Below, in pieces: positions 42,965-63,280 of a stretch of 64,000 bases of DNA. The notes under the pieces are model-generated. The model did no database searches. It was not told the origin of the DNA and saw only the letters and a list, made by a program, of their open reading frames with translations. The stretch comes from Hypomesus transpacificus (taxonomy: Eukaryota; Chordata; Actinopteri; Osmeriformes; Osmeridae). Position numbers and translations under genes: made by a program. Position 1 is the first letter of the stretch. Every line of letters starts with the position of its first letter. The stretch lies in assembly GCF_021917145.1 (NCBI RefSeq), contig NC_061074.1, positions 9,798,384 to 9,862,383 of the forward strand, read 5' to 3'.

Positions 42965-44062
42965 ACCTAATTTTATATTTTCCCTTTTTGGAGGCTTCAA
43001 CTTTTTCCTACTCTATAACTATAATATTGATAAGATCACTGCTAAATTGTCTGCTTTCCATAGACAAGTTCTGTTAGCCTTGTCTCTGTTATACAAACAC
43101 AACTTTTCTCCACATAAATATTGTAACAATGAGAATATACTCTACAGAAACAAATCTTTATTCATGGCAAATTGTTAAACATCAACATCTTATTGGTGAG
43201 TCAACTTATCAATGATGAGGGTGTACTAAGCTATGAGGACTTCTTGACTCTTTATAATGTTCCCATTACTCCCAGAGAGTATGCTATAGTGTTTGATGCT
43301 GTCCCGTCTGGAACTCTAATGTTGTTTAAAGGTATATAGGCCTCATCTATATGAGGTGCCCTCTCTCGATCGTTTATCTTTACTCCCTAAAAACTATAAC
43401 AAGTCTATATGTGCCCTGTTTCAAAAGAATGTTGTTTCTATACCATATGTTCATACCTACTGGAATATGTTTGTTTATAACTTGTGTAGGCGGAAGGTTT
43501 GGCTCTTACCTCATAAATACCTGTTAGTTAACAAGACATTTGTCCTACAAAGTGATCCATGGATTTTACCCTGCAAGTCATTATTTAAAGAAATATAAAA
43601 AGGACATTGATTCCAACTGTAGCTTCTGTGGTGAGCCTCCAGAAACTGTCTCACATTTGTTTTGGTACTGCTCAAGTGTAAAGACATTTTGGCAAGATTG
43701 TGGTGGACCATTTTCTTGCTGATTTTTTATTGTTATGGGAGAATGTACTGTTGGGTTTTCATGGTTGTGATAAAAAGAAGGAAAAACAATTTTATCTTAT
43801 TAATTTTGTGTTATTGATGGGCAAATATCACATTCATTGATGCAAATGTACTAATAGAAAACCTATCTTTTTTTTAAATCTTTTACAAAGAATAAGAATT
43901 ACACACTCAAATTATATTGTATTCCTTTATTGAGAAAGCTGTCAAAACAATTGATGTCTGTACTCTTTGTATGATTTGTGTTGTACCCCCTTGCATTCTT
44001 GTATGTGTTTGCATACTCTGTAAGTATTTTTGCGTTTATACAATAAAAAATAAATACATAAA
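42965..44062 (+). mobile_element. L1/Tx1-like LINE ORF2 C-terminal remnant
   Basis: On the plus strand, broken frames encode the region downstream of the reverse transcriptase: LINDEGVLSYEDFLTLYNVP, then KVIHGFYPASHYLKKYKKDI and a zinc-finger-like block CSFCGEPPETVSHLFWYC. The last is typical of the C-terminus of L1/Tx1-type ORF2 proteins. It ends in an AT-rich tail with aataaaaaataaatac near 44041. Frameshifts and stops show it is dead; no 5' part is present. Confidence 0.75.
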
Positions 44063-44304
44063 AGATGAAGGAGATTGCCTCTAAACTCCAATAACCACAA
44101 TGCCAATCGTTCAGTCATTCAGGAAGTTCCGGTCTATACGGGTTCAATTCCCCGCCTTTTCAGTAATCTTTGGACGTTACGAACAACACAAACTGCTTTA
44201 TGCTTTTTCATTTACTTACCAGCCCTGTCTGCCTTTCAATGTTTCTTATATTTACGCGCTGATAATGTAACTTGTTGACTTGTACCTTCAAGACGTTTGG
44301 AGCC

Positions 44305-47300
44305 ATGTTGCTTCCATCTGACATAGCGCGGCTCGTTTTAGGTAGGCTAAGTCTGCTGTGTATAACATTAGCTCGCCATGTTGCTATACTTCACTGCAAT
44401 ATACTACTAAATGTCAATATGTGGGTGTATGGATACAATTGTCTAGAGAGTGCTTGACAAAATTGCGCTTGACAAAATATCGATTGTGGAGTTATGGTGT
44501 GGCGGCTAATCAGGCTTCTGCATGCCCAAACACCTCATAATGCATCTGATTGTGTTTTCAGGGTACTTGCAACAAGAGGGACTGACCTCTACGACTAAGG
44601 CATTCATTCATGAAAGCCCCAATTTGAAGGAGTATGCGGAACACAGTACAGATGATGGAACTATCCCAGCTTGTTTATTCGTGAGTAGACTATTCTGTCA
44701 TAGTATTTTCAGACACTAGCTGTCAAGTACATTCAATACTGACCTTTCACCCCTCACCGTCAGAGGGGTGCCAGTGGTTCGTTAGATCAGAGATTGTTTG
44801 TAAACAAAGCACTAATTGTAACATGTAACTTTTCAGTCGCTGTTTGGTAAAAACCTGTCAACTATTCTGAACGAGTATGTTGCAGCAAAAGCCAAAGGTA
44901 AGTTGCAAACAACATTATTTATCTTGTTTGCCAGTTATATAAGACAATCAAGGTATGTTTTTCCCCTGGCTCACTCAGCTTCTCTCATAGAAACTAGTCT
45001 CGAGATTCCAATACCATCCATAATGACGTCGTTATGGAAGAAACTGGACATCACACTTAATCAGATTAAGTACGTTTTTCTCTCAGTAATGCACACAACA
45101 GAAGCAAAATCCATGTCATACTCTGCTCACTTTTATCTCATATAATATTCTTCCCCAGGTCTTTACAGAACTCCCCAACAATTGGCCATAATAACAGATG
45201 TAAGTTTACACACTACAAGCATATGCTATGATAACATAACAGCTTTTTCTGCTCTTAATCAGGAACCTGAATCTGTGTAAGTCTAACTGAACACGATACT
45301 CGTCACCTTTGCAGTACGGGTGCGGAACGCGAATGCACTGGCCAACTTGAGGCGACAGGGAATCCAGTCGTTCTCGCCGTCCCCCTCCACTTCCCCTGCC
45401 CCCCAGACGGGCCTAGCCACGCCCAGCCCCCCAAGCAACACCCTGGCCATTCCAGTACACTCCACCCCCCTTTACTTCTCCTCCCAGCCGCCCAGACTGG
45501 CTCCCGTCTGCAGCACGCCAAGCCAGATACCAAACGAGAGCCGAATACTTGCTAACATGAGTAAGAACACATTTAACTCTGCATGTATTACAGTAACACA
45601 GTACCTTTAATATATGTTAAATATTGTCTCAATTATTTCAACTCCTTTTTCCCCACTGTGAAGCGCATTGTGTTGCCTCCTGGTATGAAATGCGCTATAT
45701 AAATAAAGTTTGATTTGAACGTGGACATTTCTTTGTTCTGTTCCAGAAGATACAACAATACACGTTATGGTCCCAGATAACAGACTAACCCCTGGCCCAG
45801 TGTCCCCAGGAAGGAGGAAATGGTGAGCTTTAAATGATCTGTTCCCACTGTGTCTTAAGACTCATTGTGTCCTTACGCCTTGCCTCAAGAGACAATCAAA
45901 GGTTCTTTGCCAGTGCAGAGGACATTGAGAGTATATGAATATCCAGTCTATTAATAGATTCTTGATTGTGGTCTAATTTCCCTCAGGGACTCTCCCAAGA
46001 GGAGGGGCGGTGGATCGAGTGGGGGTGGCAGATCCAACATGGCCGCCAGTAGCCTGGCAACAGAGCCCCAAAGTGAAGAGGCAGTGACAGAGAATTTCCC
46101 TGTAAGACATAAAACCTTAATTGATTAATGCATTTCATGGTGTTTTTTTCCCTATATGAATTCACCCTTGTAATGTCTGTGGATTCATGTCCTCAGCAAA
46201 TGGTGATTCAAAATGCAAGAGAGAAGATTTTAGGTGACAGATCATTACAAGAGAAGTTGGCAGAGAACATCAACAAAATCCTATCAAGGTAGCACAATGG
46301 ATCTTGCACTGCAGTGTCACTTCAAGTGATTTCTGTGGCTCCTGTCTTATTTCCTGTTGTGTTGTACTCACAGTGACGGCATCCCTCAGACTTCAAAATC
46401 ATCCTGGAGCACGGTGGTGCCGGACCAGTCCATAGATGAAATATTAGGGCTCCAGGTGAGGAACTATGTTTGTATTGACGCTTTCTGTATGTCTGTCCGT
46501 CCGTCTCTCATCCCTCTCTCTCTCGCTCTCTTTCTCTCTCATATGTATATATCTTTCTCTCTCTTTCTGTCTCTCTGTGTCATTTCTGTTTTGAGTGCAT
46601 TCAGTCTTGAACGTTGTGATGAGTCCTCTGCAGTCAGTTCCTCCTCTTGACTGCTTCTCCTCACAGGGGGAGATCCACATGTCTGACGATGCCATCCATG
46701 ACATCCTGGAGCAGACGGAGTCAGACCCGGCCTTCCAGGCCCTGTTCGACCTCTTCGACTGCAGTAAACACTTTGAGATTATTTCTAGTGTTGTTGTTGT
46801 TGTTTAGGAGAAAGAAGATGGAGAAGATGAGGTGATAGCAGTTTCACTGGTAGCCGTGTTGCTAATGGTCATGTTCCCGTGGTTGAAGGTAAAGGGAAGG
46901 CTTACGAGGGGACAGAGCCAGGAGCGGGGGAGGAGAGCGGGGCTACTGTGGAGGCTAGCCAGACTGGAGACGCAGGGTGTTCAGACAACACCCCTGAGCC
47001 TACAAACCACGGTACGGACAAACCTACTTTCATCTCTTGAAAGGTTCAAAGATACTACAGTATTTGAGGACTTTCGTTCTTTCCTTAAAGATGATATAAT
47101 CAGTTTGAAATGTTCAAATTCCACCTCTGGTATTTTGTGCTTGGTTTTAGTCATGACATTTTATGAACTATTAATTTTAATCAACATGTCGTCTTCACAG
47201 AGCCCTGCTCAGTGAAGATCAAGCATGCAATTGACAAATATTGACCAATCAATTTGATTTCACAGTGGTCCTACAGGAAGATGGAAGACGTGCACAAGAA

Positions 47301-50300
47301 CCTGCGTCCCTTGCTGCCAAGACGAAATCAGTGCAGGAGGCCAAGAACAAGAGGAAATCCGCCCCCCCTAGCGCCTCGAAGACGCCTCTCGGGTCCAGCG
47401 CCAGCAGGCCCAGGAAGGGACCCAGTCCCACCAGACTCACAGCAGGGGGCGACAAACCAGCAGAAGCACCGCCAGCTGCTGCCCCGGCCGCTCCCCCTGC
47501 CGACCCGGCACTCAGCAATGAAGAGGGAGCCATGGATGTAGACGAAGCTATGGGCAGGGCTGGCCCCGAGCCGCCCGCCCTCCTGGAGGTGTGTGAGGCT
47601 GTCAGGCAGGAGAGCACTCCCTCCTCCAACAGCCCCCATGGAACCATCTCTACCTGCAGCACAAGCACGTCTGAAACCAGAACTACTACCAGTTCAAACA
47701 CACCTAAAGTGAGTAAGACGGGACACACGCAAGGTTCTCGAGCGCTGACCCCGTCTGGGAATGGATCGTTGTTAAAAACCACGACTAAAATCCTCCCCTT
47801 CCATCTTACCTCTGTGTCGGTCACGCCCACATTCACACTTGCTCCGGCTCAGGTGAACAAAGTCTCCAAGCCCAAGGCTAACATGCCTCATGTTACCATG
47901 GCACCTCCTAACAGCGCGGCGCTCTTCCACCCACAACCTCAGAGTAGACCCCCCTCAACTGCCACCCCAACCGCCACACCCAGCACCGTATCCACGGAAA
48001 CGATGGACTCCAGCAAGATGGTATCCCTCCAGATCATCATCAGCGACGAGCCGGAGGAGGCGTCAAGCGACGCAGCTCTGAACCAGGCTGTCTCCAGCAT
48101 CAGTGGAGACAAGATCCCCACCATCTTCCTCTCGTCCCCCGTCAAGGAAGGCCAGCCCCCCGCGGTGCTGCCCGGCACCCCTACAGGCCTGGATGAGACG
48201 GCGCAGGCGGTGAGCAGCCTACAGAGCACCGAGGTCCTCCAGCCTGCTGTCGTTTCCAGTCCTCTCAGCGGGAAGACCGGGGGGGTGGTGCCGGTGACGT
48301 CACTAGATGTAGCCACACCCTCTAAGGAGAACATGCTTCAGCAAGGGGCTCAGCCCAGCTACATCATCCAGTTGCCGTTGGACTCCACCAGTGCTAACTT
48401 CGGAGGTGCGCCCACCAGCTATTTCTTGATCACTGATGGCGCCACCGCTGGTGGGCAGGGCGGTAAGATGGTTCTGTCCAGTGGGAACCCTCAGAGATCA
48501 CCTGGGACTCCTGGTTCCTATTCTCTGGCCACACCTCCTCAGGCTAAAACTTATGCCCCCGGTAAGAGAGAGAGAGAAAAGATGGGTTATACACAGTGGT
48601 TTTGTTTTTGATTGGTACACGTCATGCCCTTTGATGTAAACACTCATGATTTTGACTTTTTCAGGATCAACACTCTTTCTTTCTCCTGTTCGGCCCATGG
48701 TTCAAAGCATGGTCATCCCTGTATCTGTCATGGGGCAGAGCAACACCAGGAATGTCCCTGTGGCATCCAATCAGGTAACACGTGTGACAGAGCCTTAAAC
48801 ACAGATGCGTTTAGCAGTTCAATCTAACCCATTAACATGATTTCATGACTTTTTCTCCAGATTATAGCTGTGCCAGCCATAGCCCAACCCCTTGTCCCAT
48901 CCCCAGAGAAGCACCCTGAACCTGGGAAACCCAGTGAGACTGCAGTCCCAGGTAACCCCTGCTTCTTAGCCTCCACACACTCTCTCTATGCGATCACCTG
49001 GCGCTGCTTCTGTATGTAACTTTGGCATCTCGATTCTTTTTATTTTTTTATTTTATTTTATTTTTTTATAGGCAAGAGCAGAGTTGCTGGTCCCTGTGCT
49101 CCTACAAATCCAGTCCAACCACAGTCCTCAGAGAAGACAGGCCTGCCCAAGGTAGCAGCAGGTACCAGTCCCGGTCACAGACGGATGCTGTGCTTTGATG
49201 GTTCAGCCGGCAAATCTCCCCCCCAGCCCAGAAACGGCACAAGCACCCCGCCTAAGGCCCTGGCAGCTAACACCCTCTCGTCACCTTCTCCGAGCCGGCA
49301 GTCTGGGACAGATTCTCCCAAACAGGCCAGAACCAGACCTGCCATCTTGGGTGGTAACAGGCCTAAAAGAAGGATAGAGACAGTGAGATGCACGGACAAC
49401 AGTCCCACCACATGGAACGCAGCCGAGACTGAGATGTCCTCTCCTCTCCAGCAGCAGCCCAAAGAAGACACGAAAAAACCCACTGGATCGCAAATCGTCG
49501 CCGATCAAGATGCTAGCAGCCGGCAAGATGCTAGCAGCCGGCAAGATGCTAGCAGCCGGCAAGATGCTAGCAGCCGGCAAGATGCTAGCAGCCGGCAAGA
49601 TGCTAGCAGCCGGCAAGATGCTAGCAGCCGGCAAGATGCTAGCAGCAGCAGTAGCAATGCAGAGACGTCAGACTCGTCAAAGAAGTCAGAGACGAGAAGG
49701 AAATCCCAGTCCACAGGCAGAAAGGACGACAGTCGGAAAAGGTCAACGGACAAGCCAAACACCAGGTCCTCTTCCTCTGACCATAGACTGCGGTCAGGCA
49801 GCAGGAAGGAGAAGGAGGAAAACCGCAAGCTGGAGTCTTTGGAGAAAAGTCTTGCAAAGGGCCACGTGGGACGGACAGAAAAAAAGACTCCCACTCAGGA
49901 GTCTCCCGTCACGGCTAATAAGGAGAACCAGGCACAGGGGAGCAGGCGTGAGCCGGCCCCCACACCATCACCCCGGGATATCAGCCCGCCCCCTGTGACC
50001 CCACCAACGCCTACCCTGCACGTGCTCTCCAGCATGTCCCCTTCCAAGACCAGCCCACTCATCAAGCAGGCAGCCGAGATGCTCCAGGACATCCAGGCTC
50101 TCCAACCTCCGACCACCCCAGCCAAGAGGCCCGGAGCGGGCTGCCCTGACCTGCCGCTCCCTCCAACCCCTGGGTCTGGCCGTCTCCACGAGGAATCTTT
50201 GGACTTCCCCAGGACGCCTGCTCGGCAGAGGCACAATAGAGACATGGAAGGCACCCCCAGGCACCTGGTGCCTCCCGCCACCCCGGAGCTCCCCTCCTGC

Positions 50301-50721
50301 AGCCCCGCCAGTGAGGCAGGAAGCGAGAACAGCATCAACATGGCGGCCCACACGCTGATGATCCTGTCTCGAGCAGCCATCGCCAGGACGGGTACGCCGC
50401 TGAAGGACAGCCTGCGTCAGGATGGGGCTGGAGCTGCCACGCCCACGTCCTCAAAGGGGAAGAAACGCAAGCAACCAGAGCCCCAGGGAAACAGCTCCAC
50501 CAAGGAGCTCAAGGCCTCGGCCTCGTCAAGCAGCAAGAAGAAAGCCAAGGTGAGATTGACTTTGTGTGTCGTACGGTCTCGTTTGTTTGTATTTTTGATG
50601 AAGAAACTTGATGACACATTTTGATTTATTGTCCCTCCAGAAGCAGAAGAAGCTGCTGGACTCCTTCCCGGATGATCTGGATGTGGATAAGTTCTTGTCC
50701 TCGCTTCATTACGATGAGTGA
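44305..50721 (+). CDS. npat: Nuclear protein, coactivator of histone transcription (NPAT), 17 coding exons
   Basis: NPAT is the cyclin E/CDK2 substrate at histone locus bodies that drives replication-dependent histone gene transcription. Exons: 44305-44341 (MLLPSDIARLVL), 44562-44680, 44837-44897, 44979-45069, 45159-45199, 45315-45560, 45747-45822, 45987-46101, 46197-46288, 46374-46455, 46667-46763, 46832-47011, 47266-48561, 48665-48774, 48861-48951, 49072-50549, 50641-50721. Lengths total 4293 nt, about 1430 residues (human 1427), with phases closing. The N-terminal LisH motif spans the first two exons (GYLQQEGLTSTTKAFIHES). Other conserved blocks are IHMSDDAIHDILEQTESDPA, MAAHTLMILSRAAIARTGTP and the C-terminus LDVDKFLSSLHYDE. 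Exon 12's acceptor (gatgag|GTGATAG) is weak; it was chosen because it alone keeps the frame. ATM, the usual divergent neighbour, is not here. Confidence 0.95.
45655..45720 (+). mobile_element. LINE/SINE 3' tail fragment
   Basis: Intronic sequence ending gaaatgcgctatataaataa followed by agtttgatttgaac. This matches the 3' module shared by several fish SINEs and L2-type LINEs (gcgctatataaat...tttgattt). Only the tail is present. Confidence 0.5.
49507..49647 (+). repeat. npat: In-frame 18-bp coding repeat in npat (DASSRQ)
   Basis: Seven identical copies of agatgctagcagccggca, encoding (Q)DASSRQ, followed by an eighth that drifts into agcagcagcagtagc (DASSSSSN). Identity at synonymous sites means the expansion is recent or kept homogeneous. 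Six codons per unit keep the frame at any copy number. It lies in the Ser-rich, presumably disordered region of exon 16. Confidence 0.97.
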
Positions 50722-52080
50722 CAGGTTCATGACTGGCTGATGGCGGTTGACGGCTGTCACGCAGAAAGGCTGAGATGTCCAGAACAATGTTGTGAATAAA
50801 GGAATAGAACAAGCCATCTGCTGTCACTGTGCCTATGGTTTCCATGTCTACCACACAGGAATGAGGCATTTGTGGTCAAGCTCAACACTGTCCATAGCAC
50901 ATCGTTTTATATGTTCTTTGTATACTCTGAAACCTAACATCTAATTACTGTACTGCGAATGTTACAGAAATGTTTGAGAACGTTTTTTTTTATGCATATG
51001 GCTGGTTTATTAGCACTGAGTTTTAATTTAAGATTTTACTTTCTTCAAGCCTTATTTTTGTCAATGTTTGACTGTGTCTAAAGGCTCCATTGCACACGAA
51101 TGTGCAGTTGTTAAAAGGTATTTCTGTAGATTTATTGGTCTATTTTTGTTTTAATTATTAGTATTAACACAGTGAATGGCTGTGGTATAGTTTCTGTATA
51201 TAAATAACTTTAATAAAAAGTTAACAGTGACTAATAATGTTGAAGCAACTGTCAGATTACGTAGAGTAAATGCATTGTATGAAAAGATTATCAGGCTCCA
51301 TTTCTGTGTTGTTCCAAGTCTATATAGTTGTCCTATATATGTATTTAAATTTAAAGGTACGCCACATGACCAATAGCATGTTGACACCTCATCAGTAAAC
51401 TCATAGACAATAATACGGAGTTGGTCCTCCCTTTACGGCTGAGCCTACACGCTTCTAGGAAGGTTTTCGACAGGATTTTGTAAGGTTACTGCAAGGATTT
51501 TCTTCCATTATTTTGAAAATTGTAATATTTTTTTAATGTATTTCTAGAAAAATAATCTCCCTTTTGAGTTATGATTGGCGAGAGGTCATCAGAAATAGCC
51601 ATCACGGCGTATTTTGCGGAAATGGACTGCCATCTCCTTAGTCCTTGTTTCATTCGGTGATGTTTTCCTATCATCACCTATCATATGTAATAATATGTCC
51701 CGGTAGTGGTAGGGGGGGAAGAAAAAAAATACCAAAACGTCGAAGTATAAAAATACACATGATTATTTATTGTAATGTAAGTGTTCTTAGTAAACCTGTG
51801 AACCCCTGATTGGACCATCCTAAATGCTTTCGAAATTAGAGTCCTCCAAAGATTATCGTTAAAACGGTAGTAGTATTGGGTGGTGTTTTAGACTTTTTTA
51901 TTTTTATCTATGAAAGTCCATTATATATCAATCATATCCTGATCAAAATCATTTAATTAAATACTGACACATTTGTTTCACACAATCTACTTGTCTCAGA
52001 AGGACTTTTATAATATTCATGTAAATCCAGACTGAAACAAAACTTGTTCTTCCGGGTCAAAGGAGGAAAGTATGACAGTT
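50722..52080. other. npat 3' UTR and npat-vmp1 spacer
   Basis: AATAAA signals on the plus strand at 50795-50800 and 51212-51217 probably end npat transcripts, with UTRs of about 0.1 and 0.5 kb. From about 51240 to 52080 the sequence is AT-rich with no recognisable gene or element. Confidence 0.55.
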
Positions 52081-52189
52081 CAATTCATTCTTAGCTTAGT
52101 CTCTTAAAAACGTAATCTGCCTATGGTCTGTTTCTTTGTTGTGGACTCCGTTTTTACCGCTAGTTTTATCACAACTCATCACAAGCGAG
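52080..52189 (+). promoter_or_regulatory. vmp1: Probable vmp1 leader exon and promoter
   Basis: A strong 5' splice site, CAAGCGAG|gtaatc, at 52189/52190 lies 270 bp before the coding exon, whose acceptor is near 52464 (ctacag) or 52478 (tttcag). Vertebrate VMP1 has a non-coding first exon, so this is the best candidate. The start site is not defined. Confidence 0.5.
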
Positions 52190-52493
52190 GTAATCCATTG
52201 CTAAATCACGATGACTTCCACCCTACTTCTTACCTACTGGCTATTTAGCTAGATATCTTAACCACTGCTAGCTAGCTAGCCTAGCGACCTAACCGGTTAG
52301 CATGTGCAGATGTTCCATGATATACGCATCATCTCGCTGCATCCAGTATTAGACAATCAACAAGAACCGGTTTTAGAATCTACCTACATGGAGTCAATAG
52401 ATTGCCGCAGAGTAGATGAGCTAAAACATTAAAGCCAACAGCATTTCTGATGATGTCCTACAGGTCACCTGTTTCAGCAGGTCAGTAAATGAG

Positions 52494-61018
<8,525 letters not shown>

Positions 61019-62560
61019 TAAGACTGGACAACTGTCTGTACTGCTGGGGGGCTGGCCCTGGGTCTGGGTCCAGCTCTGGGTCTGGGTCCGGTCCTGGTCC
61101 TGCTCAGCCTGGCCCACACAAAACTAAAACCTCACCCCCTTTTCATCCTGAAAGGAGCCAAATGTGCGGAACCAGCACGGAGTGCGTTTTCTGGAGGATG
61201 TGCGTTTGTCCTTACACATATTTTGTCGTTTTTCTTCCCTCATTTGTTTGTACTAGTGTGCTTGGTTAATCGGCTGATTAATGGTGGTGTGTGTAATTCT
61301 TACTAGGATATTAATTTAATTAACCCTTTCAGTAACTAGAAAGTTCCAGTCGCAGCTGGATGTCAACAGAATTTAGTTTGCATCCTGTCAATAATAACTA
61401 ATAAATAATAACTGTCCTTGTCAGTTATTTAGAGACTGCAAGGGCTTATGCAACGTGGAGGGGTCCTTTTCCCATTGAACACAGTTCTTAACCGCTCATC
61501 TTGACTGTTATTTAATTTTGTTACGGTATAGCTGGATTTTGGGTCATACATATGTGTGGACTAGATTTGTATGCTGGTGAGAAAGTTCAGGGTTACATTT
61601 TCCTCATTCTGTTCTGTCTTGTCGTTCAGTTATGGATCATCTGTCATTTTAGTTTTGAGGGATTTGTCAAGGAGAATAGCAATATCAAGTTGGATCAACG
61701 TGGTGTTGGTGGTTTTTGCACATCCTGTAAATATTTTTTTTTGACAGTATACACATATACGTATATGTAAATGGTCTGGAAAATATCTTACCTTGAACCA
61801 AAACAGTACAGAAAAATAGGAAAAGGAAATATCATTTGTAACTTTCAGTCGGCTAACTTGTAATTTTATCCTGTACATCTAGACTGCATCTTTAATCAAA
61901 ACGGATATAAACTGCCTAAAATAATTTCTCTCGTTTCCATGTCTGAGTTTGTCTTGTTTTGTTTTCCTATTGCAGAGTATGATGGAAGTAATTGTTTTTT
62001 AGTAAAACTTTCCTCACTTTATTCAGTGGTACTGTATCAGAATTACTACTTTTTAGATTGTACTATTAAGACTGAAGCAATGCTTCAAACCTCTATTGAA
62101 GATTGGAACATCTAAGGTAAGTGTAAATACTAAGTTTGAACTCCATAGTTGTACAAATCAATTGTGTTAATCATGTGTATAAGAAATCAAAGTTGTAAAG
62201 GGAATTTTAACAGTTTCTGTAGGATTTCATTTTCACAAAGGGTTTCATATTGTCCTGTGTTAGAAACTGAATGTTCAGAGGAAACTCTTAAATTCCTTGG
62301 TTTATTTGAACATGTATTCATCAATGCCAACCTGTCCTATCCTGTCAGCTAGCTTATCAGACTGGTGTTGGCTGTCTGTATATCATGGCAACAACAGTCT
62401 GTAAGCTGGCTGAAGTTTTGGGTAAAGACCATCTCAAACGCCAAGTTGTTCTGTTAAAGTTGTGAACTAGAATGTGTTTTGCTGCTCTTTGACAATGTTA
62501 TTGTGTGTGTTACTCTGATTTAGCTGTCCTTAATAAAGTATTGGCCAGGATGTAATATAA
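61019..62560 (+). other. vmp1: vmp1 3' UTR, alternative poly(A) signals around mir-21
   Basis: AATAAA at 61400-61405 would end the mRNA before the mir-21 hairpin. AATAAA at 62532-62537, about 125 bp after the hairpin, would include it. Proximal use therefore separates the vmp1 mRNA from mir-21, while distal use makes a joint transcript. Confidence 0.6.
62341..62416 (+). ncRNA. mir21: mir-21 microRNA precursor
   Basis: The mature 5p arm at 62350-62372 starts TAGCTTATCAGACTGG and carries the invariant seed AGCTTATC. The 3p arm, about 62389-62411, reads acaacagtctgtaagctgg and pairs back across a loop around 62376-62388. Position between vmp1 and tubd1 matches the conserved vertebrate locus. 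miR-21 is a stress- and growth-induced regulator whose vertebrate targets include Pdcd4. Confidence 0.98.
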
Positions 62561-62759
62561 ATTCGACGGCTTTGACTTTTTCCTCAGAATATGAAATGCA
62601 TATCCATGTTGTCTGTTTGTGGGAGCGGTTATAGGCTGGCTTCTTCAGACAAGCAGCTCATCGTTAAACTTCTACACAGCAGCACTCAACTCCTGATTAC
62701 ACCTTTTATATTGACACCCCAATGGTATTCAGGAAAAGCAATGCCATTTTAAAGTCAAG

Positions 62760-62765
62760 TTTATT
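62760..62765 (-). terminator. tubd1: tubd1 poly(A) signal
   Basis: AATAAA on the minus strand, about 475 bp downstream of the tubd1 stop. The facing vmp1/mir-21 signal is at 62532-62537, leaving under 200 bp between the two convergent 3' ends. Confidence 0.6.
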
Positions 62766-62960
62766 ATTCACAAAATTGTATTTATACATTCAAATTTATA
62801 TTCTTAAAATTCCCCATTATTATATATGTATTCTTATAACTGTACACACAATTACATGGTACTCCATTACATTACTCCATTGAAGGGTAAACATGTTTTT
62901 CCATCCCAAGTGTTATGTCCTTTCTTGGCCCAGCATGAGTGATCTCATCCTTCCCAGCAG

Positions 62961-63280
62961 CTAGCATCCCAGCTGACTGTAGCTGGAGATGACTTGTTCC
63001 AGCTAGCTGACTGTAGCTGGAGATGACTTATTCCAGCTAGCATCCCAGCTGACTGTAGCTGGAGATGACTTGTTCCAGCTAGCATCATAGCTGACTGTAG
63101 CTGGAGATGACTTATTCCAGCTAGCATCCCAGCTGACTGTAGCTGGAGATGACTTATTCCAGCTAGCTGACTGTAGCTGGAGATGACTTGTTCCAGCTAG
63201 CATCCCAGCTGACTGTAGCTGGAGATGACTTGTTCCAGCTAGCATCCCAGCTGACTGTAGCTGGAGATGACTTGTTCCAG
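62961..63280 (-). repeat. 42-bp array copied from the tubd1 coding end and stop
   Basis: Eight units: six of 42 bp and two of 34 bp. Unit starts are at 62961, 63003, 63037, 63079, 63121, 63163, 63197 and 63239. The unit at 63239-63280 is the authentic gene end, encoding [13 protein letters not shown] and the TAG stop (exactly 14 codons). The other seven are in the 3' UTR. Some copies change CAA to TAA; the 34-bp ones lack the GGATGC part. Confidence 0.95.

Larger units (their letters stand above)
41549..44304. other. Spacer between divergent psmd2 and npat
   Basis: The two start codons are 2.76 kb apart, head to head. The spacer holds a palindrome cluster (41880-41990), a SINE head (41992-42060) and a LINE remnant (about 42965-44062). 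The region 42060-42960 is AT-rich with nothing recognised. The last 240 bp before npat carry a CCAAT-like site (ccaatcg, about 44102) and an ETS-like ggaagttccgg (about 44120-44131), consistent with a promoter. Confidence 0.6.

Noticed and set aside
41549..44304. ATM first exons expected beside npat
   Set aside because: I looked on the minus strand upstream of npat for ATM-like coding sequence and saw only transposon debris and AT-rich spacer before psmd2.
46647..46835. Alternative frame over npat exon 11
   Set aside because: It is an off-frame reading of the conserved exon encoding IHMSDDAIHDILEQTE.
47199..47215. Possible npat exon EPCSVKIK after acceptor tcttcacag
   Set aside because: Including it would put exon 47266-48561 out of frame; direct joining of 47011 to 47266 keeps the frame.
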